A DNA stretch of 64,000 nt from Psychrobacter sp. BI730. GTDB taxonomy: Bacteria > Pseudomonadota > Gammaproteobacteria > Pseudomonadales > Moraxellaceae. The notes beneath the pieces are model-generated. The model worked only from the letters and a program-made list of their open reading frames with translations. It searched no databases and was not told where the DNA came from. The position numbers and the translations under genes are program-made. Location: the NCBI RefSeq assembly GCF_013414195.1, contig NZ_JAATTV010000007.1, positions 143,653 to 207,652 of the forward strand. Direction: 5' to 3'. Every line of letters begins with the position of its first letter. Position 1 is the first letter of the stretch. Of the stretch, positions 1 to 7,215 are shown one piece after another.

Positions 1-905
1 GAAGCCGAGTTGTAAGTGCATACGTTGCACAAACAGATAAAGACGTACTACCAACGACAGGTTGGAAAGTGCTACCTAGCATTACCAATGGCCTTAATAA
101 CGCCACAACCTTGACTGACAGCGAAATGCTGAACGGTACAAGGGTTAAGACTAGCGGAATTGTAACTAGCGGTGAAATCACAGGCGACCTATCAGCCGAA
201 CTCGCTTATGGTATCTACGATGATTTTCTAGCAGCAGCCTTTTGGAACGATTGGACGGAAGGTGGCGAGCTGACCATCGGTGATAGTCGTAAAATGTTCG
301 CAGTGACCAAAGACTTTACTGATGCTGGCCCTAACGGTGTTTACTACGCTTTCAAAGGTGTCCACGTTAATACGCTAAGCATTGAGATCACAACTGACGG
401 CATCGTAAACATCACGTTTGGCTTGATGGGGCTTGGTTATGAGACACAGAAAACGGTATCGTATTCAGCAGGTGCGGCAGCGACGATTGTGGGCGCTAAA
501 GCCAGTGGCTTGAGTGTCGGTGATATTTTATACGAAGGCGATCCTATTGGTGTCTGTGTTGAAGCGTTCAGCTTTGAGCTTGATAACCAGTCAGAAATTC
601 AGAAGTGCTTAGGCTCGAATATGTACGGCGGCAACATTCACGCGATGATTGCTAATGCGTCAGGTTCGATGACCATTGCATTTAGTGAAAAGGCTTACGA
701 TATTTTAGAGCTACAACGCACCGGTGGCACAATGTCGCTTGAAGTGCCTATCGAATTTGAGGACGGCACAGGCTATACGATTGAATTACCACGCGTACAG
801 ATTAGCGGTGACATTCCAAGCCCAACAGGTAACGAGCTTGTAACAGCCGAAGTTACTTATATGGCGGTTGATGAATCACCGATTTTAACTAGAATTACAG
901 CATAG
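1..905 (+). CDS. Phage tail tube (major tail) protein, 5'-truncated by the window edge
   Basis: The reading frame is open from base 3 through the window edge, and the residues before the first in-frame GTG (position 69) continue the protein naturally (for example TTGWKVLPSITNG). The true start therefore lies outside the window. About 300 residues are visible. The N-terminal WKVLP..TNGLNNATTLTDSEML pattern, the repeated beta-strand texture and a closing Ig-like segment (EVTYMAVDES) resemble siphophage tail tube proteins. Its place directly before the tail-assembly chaperone and tape measure gene supports this. It would polymerise into the tail tube. Family assignment is by pattern and gene order, not by a search. 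Confidence 0.75.
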   Translation, partial: SRVVSAYVAQTDKDVLPTTGWKVLPSITNGLNNATTLTDSEMLNGTRVKTSGIVTSGEITGDLSAELAYGIYDDFLAAAFWNDWTEGGELTIGDSRKMFAVTKDFTDAGPNGVYYAFKGVHVNTLSIEITTDGIVNITFGLMGLGYETQKTVSYSAGAAATIVGAKASGLSVGDILYEGDPIGVCVEAFSFELDNQSEIQKCLGSNMYGGNIHAMIANASGSMTIAFSEKAYDILELQRTGGTMSLEVPIEFEDGTGYTIELPRVQISGDIPSPTGNELVTAEVTYMAVDESPILTRITA

Positions 906-916
906 GATAATAAGAG

Positions 917-1414
917 ATGGGATTTCAAATAAAAGATATTCAGCAGCATAAGCCGATTGTGGTCAAGCGCGATGTTAAGAATGAGCTTGGCCTGATTGCT
1001 AAACTGGAAATTAGTGATACGCCTGAATTTAAAGTGGCTATCAAAAAGTTTCAGGCGCAGTTTGGCAAGATGCAGCAGCCTACCGAAGATGACTTCTTGG
1101 CGGCTAACAACACCGAAGACTCTCTTACTGGTGAAAAGTTAATGCTGATCTTAATCGGTGAGTACATGATTAAATCATGGAACGTCGAGCGAGAAGGTGA
1201 GCCGTTAGAGCCTAGTTATCAAAACCTTAAAATGATGACAGCTAACTATGAGCGCGATGAGGATATGCTGCAAGTGGTATCCGAGCTATTCACTCATGCT
1301 CGTGAAATGATTACCGAGTTTAATAAAAAGGCGGCTGCTAAAGATGAGGCGGCTGCTACGACTAAAAAAAAGCCCTTGAAGTCTTCGCCTGGCACCAAAA
1401 AAGCAGCGAGTTAA
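917..1414 (+). CDS. Tail assembly chaperone, short form (lambda gpG-like)
   Basis: This 165-residue protein starts with ATG 11 bases after the tail tube gene, behind an AAGAG-like ribosome site. No catalytic motif is visible. It is mostly helical and charged, with a Lys/Ala-rich C-terminus. Its position between tail tube and tape measure is that of lambda gpG, which with its frameshifted form gpGT coats the tape measure during tail assembly. The function rests on synteny and on the slippery heptamer near its 3' end, which leads into the next frame. The main alternative is an unrelated small tail protein, but the frameshift arrangement argues against that. Confidence 0.75.
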   Translation: MGFQIKDIQQHKPIVVKRDVKNELGLIAKLEISDTPEFKVAIKKFQAQFGKMQQPTEDDFLAANNTEDSLTGEKLMLILIGEYMIKSWNVEREGEPLEPSYQNLKMMTANYERDEDMLQVVSELFTHAREMITEFNKKAAAKDEAAATTKKKPLKSSPGTKKAAS

Positions 1415-1692
1415 CCCCAAAGCGGTTGGCTAGCTATAAGCGGCTTGGGGTGCAAATTCCTGAGCCGCCACAGTTCGACGGTGACATACAAGACATCATA
1501 GAAACTTATCAGTTGATTGCTAGAGGCCGAAACTACATAGAAGGGCAGCCAACGCGCCTTAGTGTTAGGGATATAACTGAGGTCGTGACAGCTCATCCAG
1601 TCGCTATACCTAGAGGTGTTTTAGATAAGGTGATATTCGCCATTGACGACATGGTGCTAGATGAACATCGCAAAACCAAATCAGATGGTTAA
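917..1692 (+). CDS. Tail assembly chaperone, long form made by -1 frameshift (gpGT-like)
   Basis: The heptamer A AAA AAG at 1366-1372 is in the correct phase with the zero frame (codons AAA AAG). A -1 slip there leads into a frame that is open from 1366 to the stop at 1690-1692, adding about 106 residues to the first 152, for roughly 258 in all. The downstream part (SYKRLGVQIPEPPQFDGD onward) has no ATG, and its first possible start, TTG at 1426, has no Shine-Dalgarno sequence. That is what a frameshift extension should look like. Long and short chaperone forms made this way are well established for lambda-type tails. Efficiency cannot be judged from the sequence. Confidence 0.75.
1366..1372 (+). 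promoter_or_regulatory. Programmed -1 ribosomal frameshift site (A AAA AAG)
   Basis: A run of eight A followed by G contains the canonical X XXY YYZ heptamer in phase with the chaperone gene. A stop codon in the -1 frame (TAA, 1363-1365) sits immediately upstream, so only a slip at this point gives the fusion. A second run, C AAA AAA at 1396-1402, is less canonical. Confidence 0.7.
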
Positions 1693-1721
1693 TTCGGCAA
1701 TTATCGGTTATTATTGAGTCA

Positions 1722-1727
1722 TATAAT
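1722..1727 (+). promoter_or_regulatory. Possible -10 promoter element of moron gene
   Basis: A perfect TATAAT lies 17 bases before the ATG at 1745, within an AT-rich gap between tail genes. No good -35 hexamer is present at 16-18 bases spacing. The element is reported because this inserted gene also has its own terminator, so independent transcription is plausible. Confidence 0.35.
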
Positions 1728-1744
1728 TGACTGGTGATAATAAG

Positions 1745-2221
1745 ATGAAAGCCTTGAAATGGGTTGGTATTGTTTTTGCTTTAATGATGGCTTTGGGTGT
1801 CGTATTGGTTTTGTTTGAGACTGACGAGCAAGCAGCCGCTAGAGAGGCTGAGTATAAGCAAGCCGAAGTAGAAAAGGCTCAAGTTAAAGCTGAGAAGTTA
1901 CAAGCCAAAGAGGATAAGCAGGCTGCAAAAGATAAAGACGAGGCAGCCGAAAAGGTTGTCAAGACTCGCAGCGGCATACCCAATCTTGGCGGCAAGTCCG
2001 AGCCTGAGCTAATCACTGTTTGTCAGATTGATATACAAGACAAACTTAGTAATCCACGGTCAATGGACGTTATCAACAGTAATCTAAAGTACAAAAAAGA
2101 GCTGAATCATGAGCTATGGTTTCAGTTTTATGCTAAAAATCAATTCAATGCTGAGTCAAAGCATACAGCAATGTGTGAATTTGACAATGACGGCAATCTA
2201 CTAAGCTCGAAGTTTGAATAA
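1745..2221 (+). CDS. Prophage moron candidate: small membrane-anchored coiled-coil protein
   Basis: The protein has 158 residues from ATG 1745; an in-frame TTG at 1727 is a poorer start. Residues 1-25 form one hydrophobic segment (WVGIVFALMMALGVVLVLF), either an uncleaved membrane anchor or a signal peptide. Residues about 30-75 are Ala/Lys/Glu-rich and look like a coiled coil. The C-terminal 80 residues form a small domain with two cysteines (VCQIDIQ and AMCEFDNDG). The gene separates the tail chaperone from the tape measure, where tail genes are normally contiguous, and is followed by its own terminator. That suggests a moron, perhaps altering the lysogen envelope. I do not recognise the family; function is unknown. 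Confidence 0.7.
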   Translation: MKALKWVGIVFALMMALGVVLVLFETDEQAAAREAEYKQAEVEKAQVKAEKLQAKEDKQAAKDKDEAAEKVVKTRSGIPNLGGKSEPELITVCQIDIQDKLSNPRSMDVINSNLKYKKELNHELWFQFYAKNQFNAESKHTAMCEFDNDGNLLSSKFE

Positions 2222-2245
2222 TTAACAAGTAAACACTCAGTTTCT

Positions 2246-2274
2246 AAGCCTCTATTAATTTAGGGGCTTTTTTT
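2246..2274 (+). terminator. Rho-independent terminator after the first moron
   Basis: The stem AAGCCTCTA (2246-2254) pairs with TAGGGGCTT (2261-2269) with one G-U pair and a 6-base loop, followed by a T run to 2274. It ends 21 bases before the tape measure start region. Confidence 0.75.
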
Positions 2275-2297
2275 ATGCCAAAAATAAGGGGTCAGTG

Positions 2298-5200
2298 ATG
2301 GCAGAACAAGAAAGCAGACTCAGTATTGTAATCGATTCTGCCAAAGCTGAGGCTCGAATCAAAGAGCTTAGAAAGCAGTTGCAAGAGCTTGGCGGTGCAG
2401 CAGACCAAGCGGCAGATGATACAGGCGACTTGGGCAACCGGGCAGACCGAGCGAGCCGTGACACCAACAGACTAAACGCATCAGCAGCTAGTGGTAAAAA
2501 GGCGCTGGATGGCATGGCTAAAGCAGCGGCATTGGCAGGGGCGGCACTTGCAGGTGTTATAGGCGTGTCAGTAAACAAAGCTATCGCTTTTGAGTCAGCA
2601 ATGGCTGAGGTGAATAAAACCGTAGATTTTGCGACCAATGACGGTCTAGCAAATATGCGTAAAGAGCTACAGGCACTTACCACCGAGATACCACAGAGCT
2701 TTGAGGAATTGGCTGGAGTGGCGGCGGTAGCTGGTCAGCTTGGTATTGCTGAGAAGGATATTGTTGGGTTTACAGAAACCATTGCGAAAATGGGTGTGGC
2801 CTTTGATATGTCGTCAGCGGATGCTGCGGATAGCATGGCAAAGATTGCTAACGTGTTTGCACTACCTATTGAGAATGTCGGTGAGCTTGGCGATACGATT
2901 AACACGCTATCTAATAGCATGGCTTCAACAGCACCAAATATCATTGACTTCATGATGCGATCAGCAGCACTAGCGAAAACATTTAAGCTAAGCGCAGACG
3001 ATACAGCGGCATTTGGTTCTGCATTGGTTGCGTTAGGCTGGCAGCCTGAGACAGCTAGTACAGCTTTTAACAGTATGCTTATGACGCTATCTGACCTAGA
3101 TGGTCTGAGTAAGTCTGGCATTATTGGATTGCAGCAATTAGGTCTTGATACTGCTGAATTTGCTGAGATAACAAGAACTGATGGCAAGGGCGCTATCTTA
3201 GAGGTTATAGATGCGGTAAATATGCTGGACGAGTCAAGCCGCATCGCAGCATTGTCCAACCTATTTGGCAAAGAGGCGGCTGCTAAAATAGCATCAATGG
3301 CAACAGGGCTTGATACTGTAAATAGCGCATTGGCAGCTACCACAGACACAGCCGGTTCAATGCAAAAAGAGTTCGAGGCAATCAGCGGCACGACAGCAAA
3401 CAAAATAGAGTTATTTAAGAATAATATCGATGGTATGGCTGCATCAATCGGTGATGCGTTTATTCCTGCGCTCAACGACATACTGCTAGCCATGACACCT
3501 ATTGTCACAGCTATCGGCGTGTGGACTGCTGCCAATCCTGAATTACTAAAGCAGATTATATCTGTGACCGCTGTACTACTTAGCTCTATTGTCGGCCTAA
3601 AGCTATTCGCTGACGGCATCATGGCAGTTAGATCTACCATTGAAGGCTTGAAGGTTGGCTTTGCTGCTGCTAAAGCTGGACTAGCGATATTATCAGGTGG
3701 CTTTGCGCTACCGTTGCTCGCTATAGGTGCATTGATTGCGGCTGGCGTACTGCTCTATCAAAATTGGGATTACGTCAAAGAGAAAGCGTCTGAGCTTAAC
3801 GAGTACATCAAAAGCGTGTTTGGCTCATTGCCTGAACCATTGCAGCAAGCAGGGCGTGATATTGCTGAAGTGTTTATGTTTATTTGGAACACAGGCAAAG
3901 AATACCTAACGCTAATGAGTGAGCTTTACTCAGGCACGTTTGAGTCATTCAAAACGATAGCGACTGGCGTATTCCAAGCTGTTTGGAGTGTTATCAAGGT
4001 TAGCTTTAGCGGTATTGTGAACACAGTCAGCACAGCATTGCAGCTTGTCGCTACCTTGTTTAGTGGCGGCTTTGCACTGATTAAAAACACGGTATCAACA
4101 GTGCTAGGCGTCATCAAAGCGGTGATTAGTGGTGACTTTAAGGCGATACCTGGCATCATCGGTAATGGTTTGAAAGGCGCTGTTACCATCGTTGGTAATA
4201 TGATGGGTCAGATACTCGACGTTATCAAAAACTACGGTAAAAAGCTCTACAGCATCGGTCGTGACTTTATCCAAGGCTTTATTAACGGTATCAAGTCAAT
4301 CGGCTCAGGCGTGGTCAGTGCAGCGTCCACAATGGCAGGTAACGCGATTGAGGCGGTCAGAAAAAGACAGCAAAGTAATTCACCAGCCAAGGCTACTATC
4401 AAACTAGGTAAAGATTTAGGCGATGGTTACATTGGTGGTATCAAGTCAAAAGCTAAGGCTGTCAAAACCGAAGCGCAGAAAATGGCTGAGGGTGCGATTG
4501 AAGCGGTGCAGACTGGTATTGATCGCATTAAAAAAGAGATTGCGCTATTTGGCAATAACAGCAACTTAGCTGACCTTGAGTACGACATTGGCATCGGTAA
4601 ATATAAAGGCGCTAGCGAGGCTCAACTAAACGAGTATCGAGCAATGGTAGCTGAGCTTGAAAGATTGAATATGGCAGCAGGGGCAACGCTCGCTATACAG
4701 GCGCGTTTTGCTCAACTAAAGAAAGCCACAGAGAACTCAGAAACAGCTTTTAATGGACTTGATATTAACCAACCTCAATCCGAGGCTGAGAAGCTACGCC
4801 TTGCCTATCAAGAGAAAATGGCAGTTGTTGATGAATACGAGCGATTGCACACCGATAAAAAAGCTCAAGCTGAGGCATCACGCCAACAGTTGACTGAAAA
4901 CTACAATCAAAGCATTAGAGATTTGGAGCTACAAAAGCAATCGCAGACAGTCGGCTCAATCGCAGCTATGTTTGGCATGGCGTTAGGTGAGACAAGCAAG
5001 GGTTATCAAGCTATGTTTGCAGTACAAAAGGCTTATGATTTTGTGCAAGCGCAATCAGCTAGCTTCACGGCTATTGCTAAGGCATGGAGTTCTGCACCAT
5101 TCCCAGCCAACCTACCTGCTGTGGCAACGACTACGCTATCAACTGGGATTATACCTGCTGCTATTCAGGCGCTATCACCTAAAGGTTTCAAAACTGGTGG

Positions 5201-5525
5201 TTACACTGGCAACATGGGCGTTAATCAAGTCGCAGGTGCAGTGCATGGTCAAGAATACGTATTTGATGCTGCATCAACTAAACGCATTGGTGTTGATAAT
5301 CTAAACGCCATGCGTAGTGGTAAGGCGGCTAATGATGACAGCAAAGTGAGCATTAACATCGTTAACAACTCATCAGCTCAAGTCACGGCTAGCGATGACG
5401 GTCAAACAATCACCATTACAGACGTTCGCAATGAAGTTAAGCGCGGATTTACCAACTTGCAAAACCCTAACAGCTACGAGTCAAAGCAAATCAATCGTAA
5501 CGTACAAGCACCTAGACGGAGATAG
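2298..5525 (+). CDS. Tail tape measure protein (TP901 family)
   Basis: This is the longest gene of the prophage (1,075 residues). An in-frame GTG lies one codon upstream, but ATG 2298 with AAGGGG about 8 bases before it is preferred. Residues about 1-60 are a heptad-like coiled coil. Residues about 85-330 match the TP901 tape-measure core style (FESAMAEVNKTVDF, LTTEIPQSFEEL). Several hydrophobic stretches follow (about 390-440, 455-487 and beyond), as expected for a protein ejected into the host membrane. The C-terminus has GFKTGGYTG and HGQEYVFDA, a common tape-measure ending. At about 0.15 nm per residue it predicts a tail near 160 nm (inference). Confidence 0.93.
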   Translation: MAEQESRLSIVIDSAKAEARIKELRKQLQELGGAADQAADDTGDLGNRADRASRDTNRLNASAASGKKALDGMAKAAALAGAALAGVIGVSVNKAIAFESAMAEVNKTVDFATNDGLANMRKELQALTTEIPQSFEELAGVAAVAGQLGIAEKDIVGFTETIAKMGVAFDMSSADAADSMAKIANVFALPIENVGELGDTINTLSNSMASTAPNIIDFMMRSAALAKTFKLSADDTAAFGSALVALGWQPETASTAFNSMLMTLSDLDGLSKSGIIGLQQLGLDTAEFAEITRTDGKGAILEVIDAVNMLDESSRIAALSNLFGKEAAAKIASMATGLDTVNSALAATTDTAGSMQKEFEAISGTTANKIELFKNNIDGMAASIGDAFIPALNDILLAMTPIVTAIGVWTAANPELLKQIISVTAVLLSSIVGLKLFADGIMAVRSTIEGLKVGFAAAKAGLAILSGGFALPLLAIGALIAAGVLLYQNWDYVKEKASELNEYIKSVFGSLPEPLQQAGRDIAEVFMFIWNTGKEYLTLMSELYSGTFESFKTIATGVFQAVWSVIKVSFSGIVNTVSTALQLVATLFSGGFALIKNTVSTVLGVIKAVISGDFKAIPGIIGNGLKGAVTIVGNMMGQILDVIKNYGKKLYSIGRDFIQGFINGIKSIGSGVVSAASTMAGNAIEAVRKRQQSNSPAKATIKLGKDLGDGYIGGIKSKAKAVKTEAQKMAEGAIEAVQTGIDRIKKEIALFGNNSNLADLEYDIGIGKYKGASEAQLNEYRAMVAELERLNMAAGATLAIQARFAQLKKATENSETAFNGLDINQPQSEAEKLRLAYQEKMAVVDEYERLHTDKKAQAEASRQQLTENYNQSIRDLELQKQSQTVGSIAAMFGMALGETSKGYQAMFAVQKAYDFVQAQSASFTAIAKAWSSAPFPANLPAVATTTLSTGIIPAAIQALSPKGFKTGGYTGNMGVNQVAGAVHGQEYVFDAASTKRIGVDNLNAMRSGKAANDDSKVSINIVNNSSAQVTASDDGQTITITDVRNEVKRGFTNLQNPNSYESKQINRNVQAPRRR

Positions 5526-5528
5526 AGC

Positions 5529-6023
5529 ATGGCAATAGAAGATGATTTACCACAGCTTATCCTATGTCCGTTGCTTGAAAACTACAACGTAGATATTGGC
5601 AATGATGTGTTAAGCACTCAATACACGAATGGGCCACCGCGTTTACGTCTAAATAACGTAGGCGCACCGCATCAAATATCGGTGACGTTTAGGCATAAAG
5701 CACAGCATCATGATTATATTTGGAAGTTTTGGGAGCTGTATAAAGTTAAGCCATTTGCGATGCGCTTGATAATCAAGGGCACAACGATGAAGTGGTTTCA
5801 GTGCTATTTTAACGGTATGCCAAAGGATAGCGTGCTAGGCGGCAACGTCTTTGAGTTTAGCACTAACTTAATTGTAATTCCCAAGCCTGTTGACCTTGAG
5901 TTAGCTGCCACGTTTGTATATTTCTACGAGCAGACAGGCGGTGATATTTCAGGATTTATGAATCAGCTTGAAAAACTGGTCAATGAAGATTTGCCTGATG
6001 CACTAGGGAGTTTAAATGCCTGA
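5529..6023 (+). CDS. Minor tail protein (lambda M position)
   Basis: This 164-residue protein begins three bases after the tape measure stop with ATG and a GGAG-containing site inside the end of the tape gene. It is rich in beta-strand pattern and contains HQISVTFRHKAQHHDY and FEFSTNLIVIPKP; no enzyme motif is visible. Directly after the tape measure, lambda-like phages encode gpM, a tail-tip component, so this is the best positional match. Its stop codon lies inside a sequence identical to the start of the gene at 6395, indicating that the two were once adjacent and overlapping. Confidence 0.7.
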   Translation: MAIEDDLPQLILCPLLENYNVDIGNDVLSTQYTNGPPRLRLNNVGAPHQISVTFRHKAQHHDYIWKFWELYKVKPFAMRLIIKGTTMKWFQCYFNGMPKDSVLGGNVFEFSTNLIVIPKPVDLELAATFVYFYEQTGGDISGFMNQLEKLVNEDLPDALGSLNA

Positions 6024-6027
6024 TTAT
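6016..6027 (+). repeat. Insertion scar: copy of the downstream gene's first 12 bases
   Basis: ATGCCTGATTAT occurs at 6016-6027 and again at 6395-6406, where it is the real start of the DUF1833 gene. The first copy is a relic start overlapping the upstream stop codon. The intervening 367 bases are the inserted gene with its terminator. Confidence 0.7.
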
Positions 6028-6059
6028 GTTATTATGTCCTTACAAAATAAGGAGTTACT

Positions 6060-6332
6060 ATGGAAGTTTATAGGTTAATTATATACGATGGTTGGAGTCA
6101 AGCTGGTGACGCGCTATTTCATATAGATGATAAAGCAGAAGATAAAATGACATTGTGGGCTACCGAATTGATGGCGCAGCGCAGAAGCTATCTACCGAAG
6201 AATGACCCAGAAATATTAAAAGAAACAAGTCAGATAAATAGAGATATATTAAAATTTAAACTGACGAGCTGTGAGGAGTTGAAAACAGCGCATAACGTAA
6301 GTATGACTGTAACCATTGAAAAAATAATGTGA
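6060..6332 (+). CDS. Prophage moron candidate, 90-residue protein of unknown function
   Basis: ATG 6060 follows a strong AAGGAG site six bases upstream. The protein is soluble and mixed charge, with no signal peptide, metal motif or helix-turn-helix that I can see; I do not recognise a family. It separates two tail genes that otherwise overlapped, is flanked by a 12-base direct repeat of the next gene's start, and has its own terminator. These are moron features. An AT-rich TATTAT at 6030-6035 could be a -10 element, without a clear -35. Expression in the lysogen and a role in superinfection exclusion or host fitness are only guesses. Confidence 0.65.
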   Translation: MEVYRLIIYDGWSQAGDALFHIDDKAEDKMTLWATELMAQRRSYLPKNDPEILKETSQINRDILKFKLTSCEELKTAHNVSMTVTIEKIM

Positions 6333-6349
6333 ACTTAACTAAAGACAGC

Positions 6350-6371
6350 CACCTTTTTAGGTGGTTTTTTT
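6350..6371 (+). terminator. Rho-independent terminator after the second moron
   Basis: CCACC (6350-6354) pairs with GGTGG (6360-6364), followed by seven T. The sequence after it (ATGCC..AAAAT..GGTCA) resembles that after the first moron's terminator. Confidence 0.65.
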
Positions 6372-6394
6372 ATGCCTAAAATTTGAGGTCAACA

Positions 6395-6889
6395 ATGCCT
6401 GATTATAATTATTGGCTCAGTGGCAATCCTGATGACGTTAGATTGCTTTGTGTTGAGGTTTCACACCCTGCATGGTCAAAGGTTTACCGTTTAGTACAGA
6501 ACCATGCTGACGGCATCACAGTGCAGCATGAGAACACGTTTAGCTATGATTATGAGTATGTACCACTGACAATCCAACGCGGTACTAATTCAGATGATTT
6601 AGATCAAGAAATAACTATCGGCGTTGGCGATTTGGGCGAGACATTCCCTGATGAACTGAAAGCTGCTAGAGAAAGTCAATACTCAGACATTAGACCAACG
6701 CTAAATTATCGTGAATACAACTTGTCAGACTTAACCAAGCCGCAAGTTACCATACTAGGTTTAGAGGTCACCGACTACGAGCCAAAGATTGAGGGTGCTG
6801 TTTTCGTTTGCCGAGCTAAGCAGATGAACTTAACAAAGACAGGCGAAGTTTATACGCTAGACAATACGCCAACGCTACGAGGTTTCTAA
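6395..6889 (+). CDS. Phage minor tail protein, DUF1833 family (lambda L position)
   Basis: The start chosen is ATG 6395, with GAGG seven bases before it, giving 164 residues; an ORF extension to 6383 would run into the terminator region. The sequence (SHPAWSKVYRLVQNH, EYVPLTIQRGTNSDDLDQ, LGETFPDELKAA) has the look of DUF1833 tail proteins, which sit where lambda gpL lies. gpL-type proteins form part of the tail tip hub. The stop codon overlaps the next start (TAATG), consistent with translational coupling. Confidence 0.78.
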   Translation: MPDYNYWLSGNPDDVRLLCVEVSHPAWSKVYRLVQNHADGITVQHENTFSYDYEYVPLTIQRGTNSDDLDQEITIGVGDLGETFPDELKAARESQYSDIRPTLNYREYNLSDLTKPQVTILGLEVTDYEPKIEGAVFVCRAKQMNLTKTGEVYTLDNTPTLRGF

Positions 6890-7215
6890 TGTGGGATGCT
6901 ATCAAATACGATGCTGACAAATACTGCTGTGAGCATTTTTTGATAGATGCTTACAAACACTACACTGGAATTGATATATCAAACAAGCTGCTGACAAGCG
7001 GCTTTTTTAGTGCCTCGAATTTGCGCCAGTTTGTGCCAGTCATTGAACCATCACAGCATACGATTGTTTTATTTAGGGATAAAGGCAAGGCGCACGTAGG
7101 GCTATGGATTGATGGGCGCGTGTTGCACTTAGAGCCGCAAGGCGTGGTATGGCAACCGTTAGATTACATTAAACGAGACTTTGACAGGGTGGTATTTTAT
7201 GAGCTTAGTGAGTAA
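6889..7215 (+). CDS. NlpC/P60-like tail protein (lambda K-like peptidase)
   Basis: This 108-residue protein overlaps the upstream stop by one base. The N-terminal KYCCEHFLIDAYKHYTGID matches the start of an NlpC/P60 fold with its catalytic Cys, and AHVGLWIDGRVLHLEPQG gives the conserved His strand. In lambda, gpK carries this domain and helps pass the cell wall or mature the tail tip. The domain is short, with only the core present and no JAB/Mov34 half. The first Cys (13) or second (14) could be the nucleophile. Confidence 0.75.
   Translation: MWDAIKYDADKYCCEHFLIDAYKHYTGIDISNKLLTSGFFSASNLRQFVPVIEPSQHTIVLFRDKGKAHVGLWIDGRVLHLEPQGVVWQPLDYIKRDFDRVVFYELSE

Noticed and set aside
1396..1402. Second slippery run CAAAAAA in the chaperone gene
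   Set aside because: It does not fit X XXY YYZ, while the heptamer at 1366 does and is in phase.
2735..3640. A 301-codon minus-strand frame inside the tape measure gene
   Set aside because: It is antisense to a clear TP901 protein, is rich in Ser/Ala/Ile as a shadow frame would be, and has no ribosome site.
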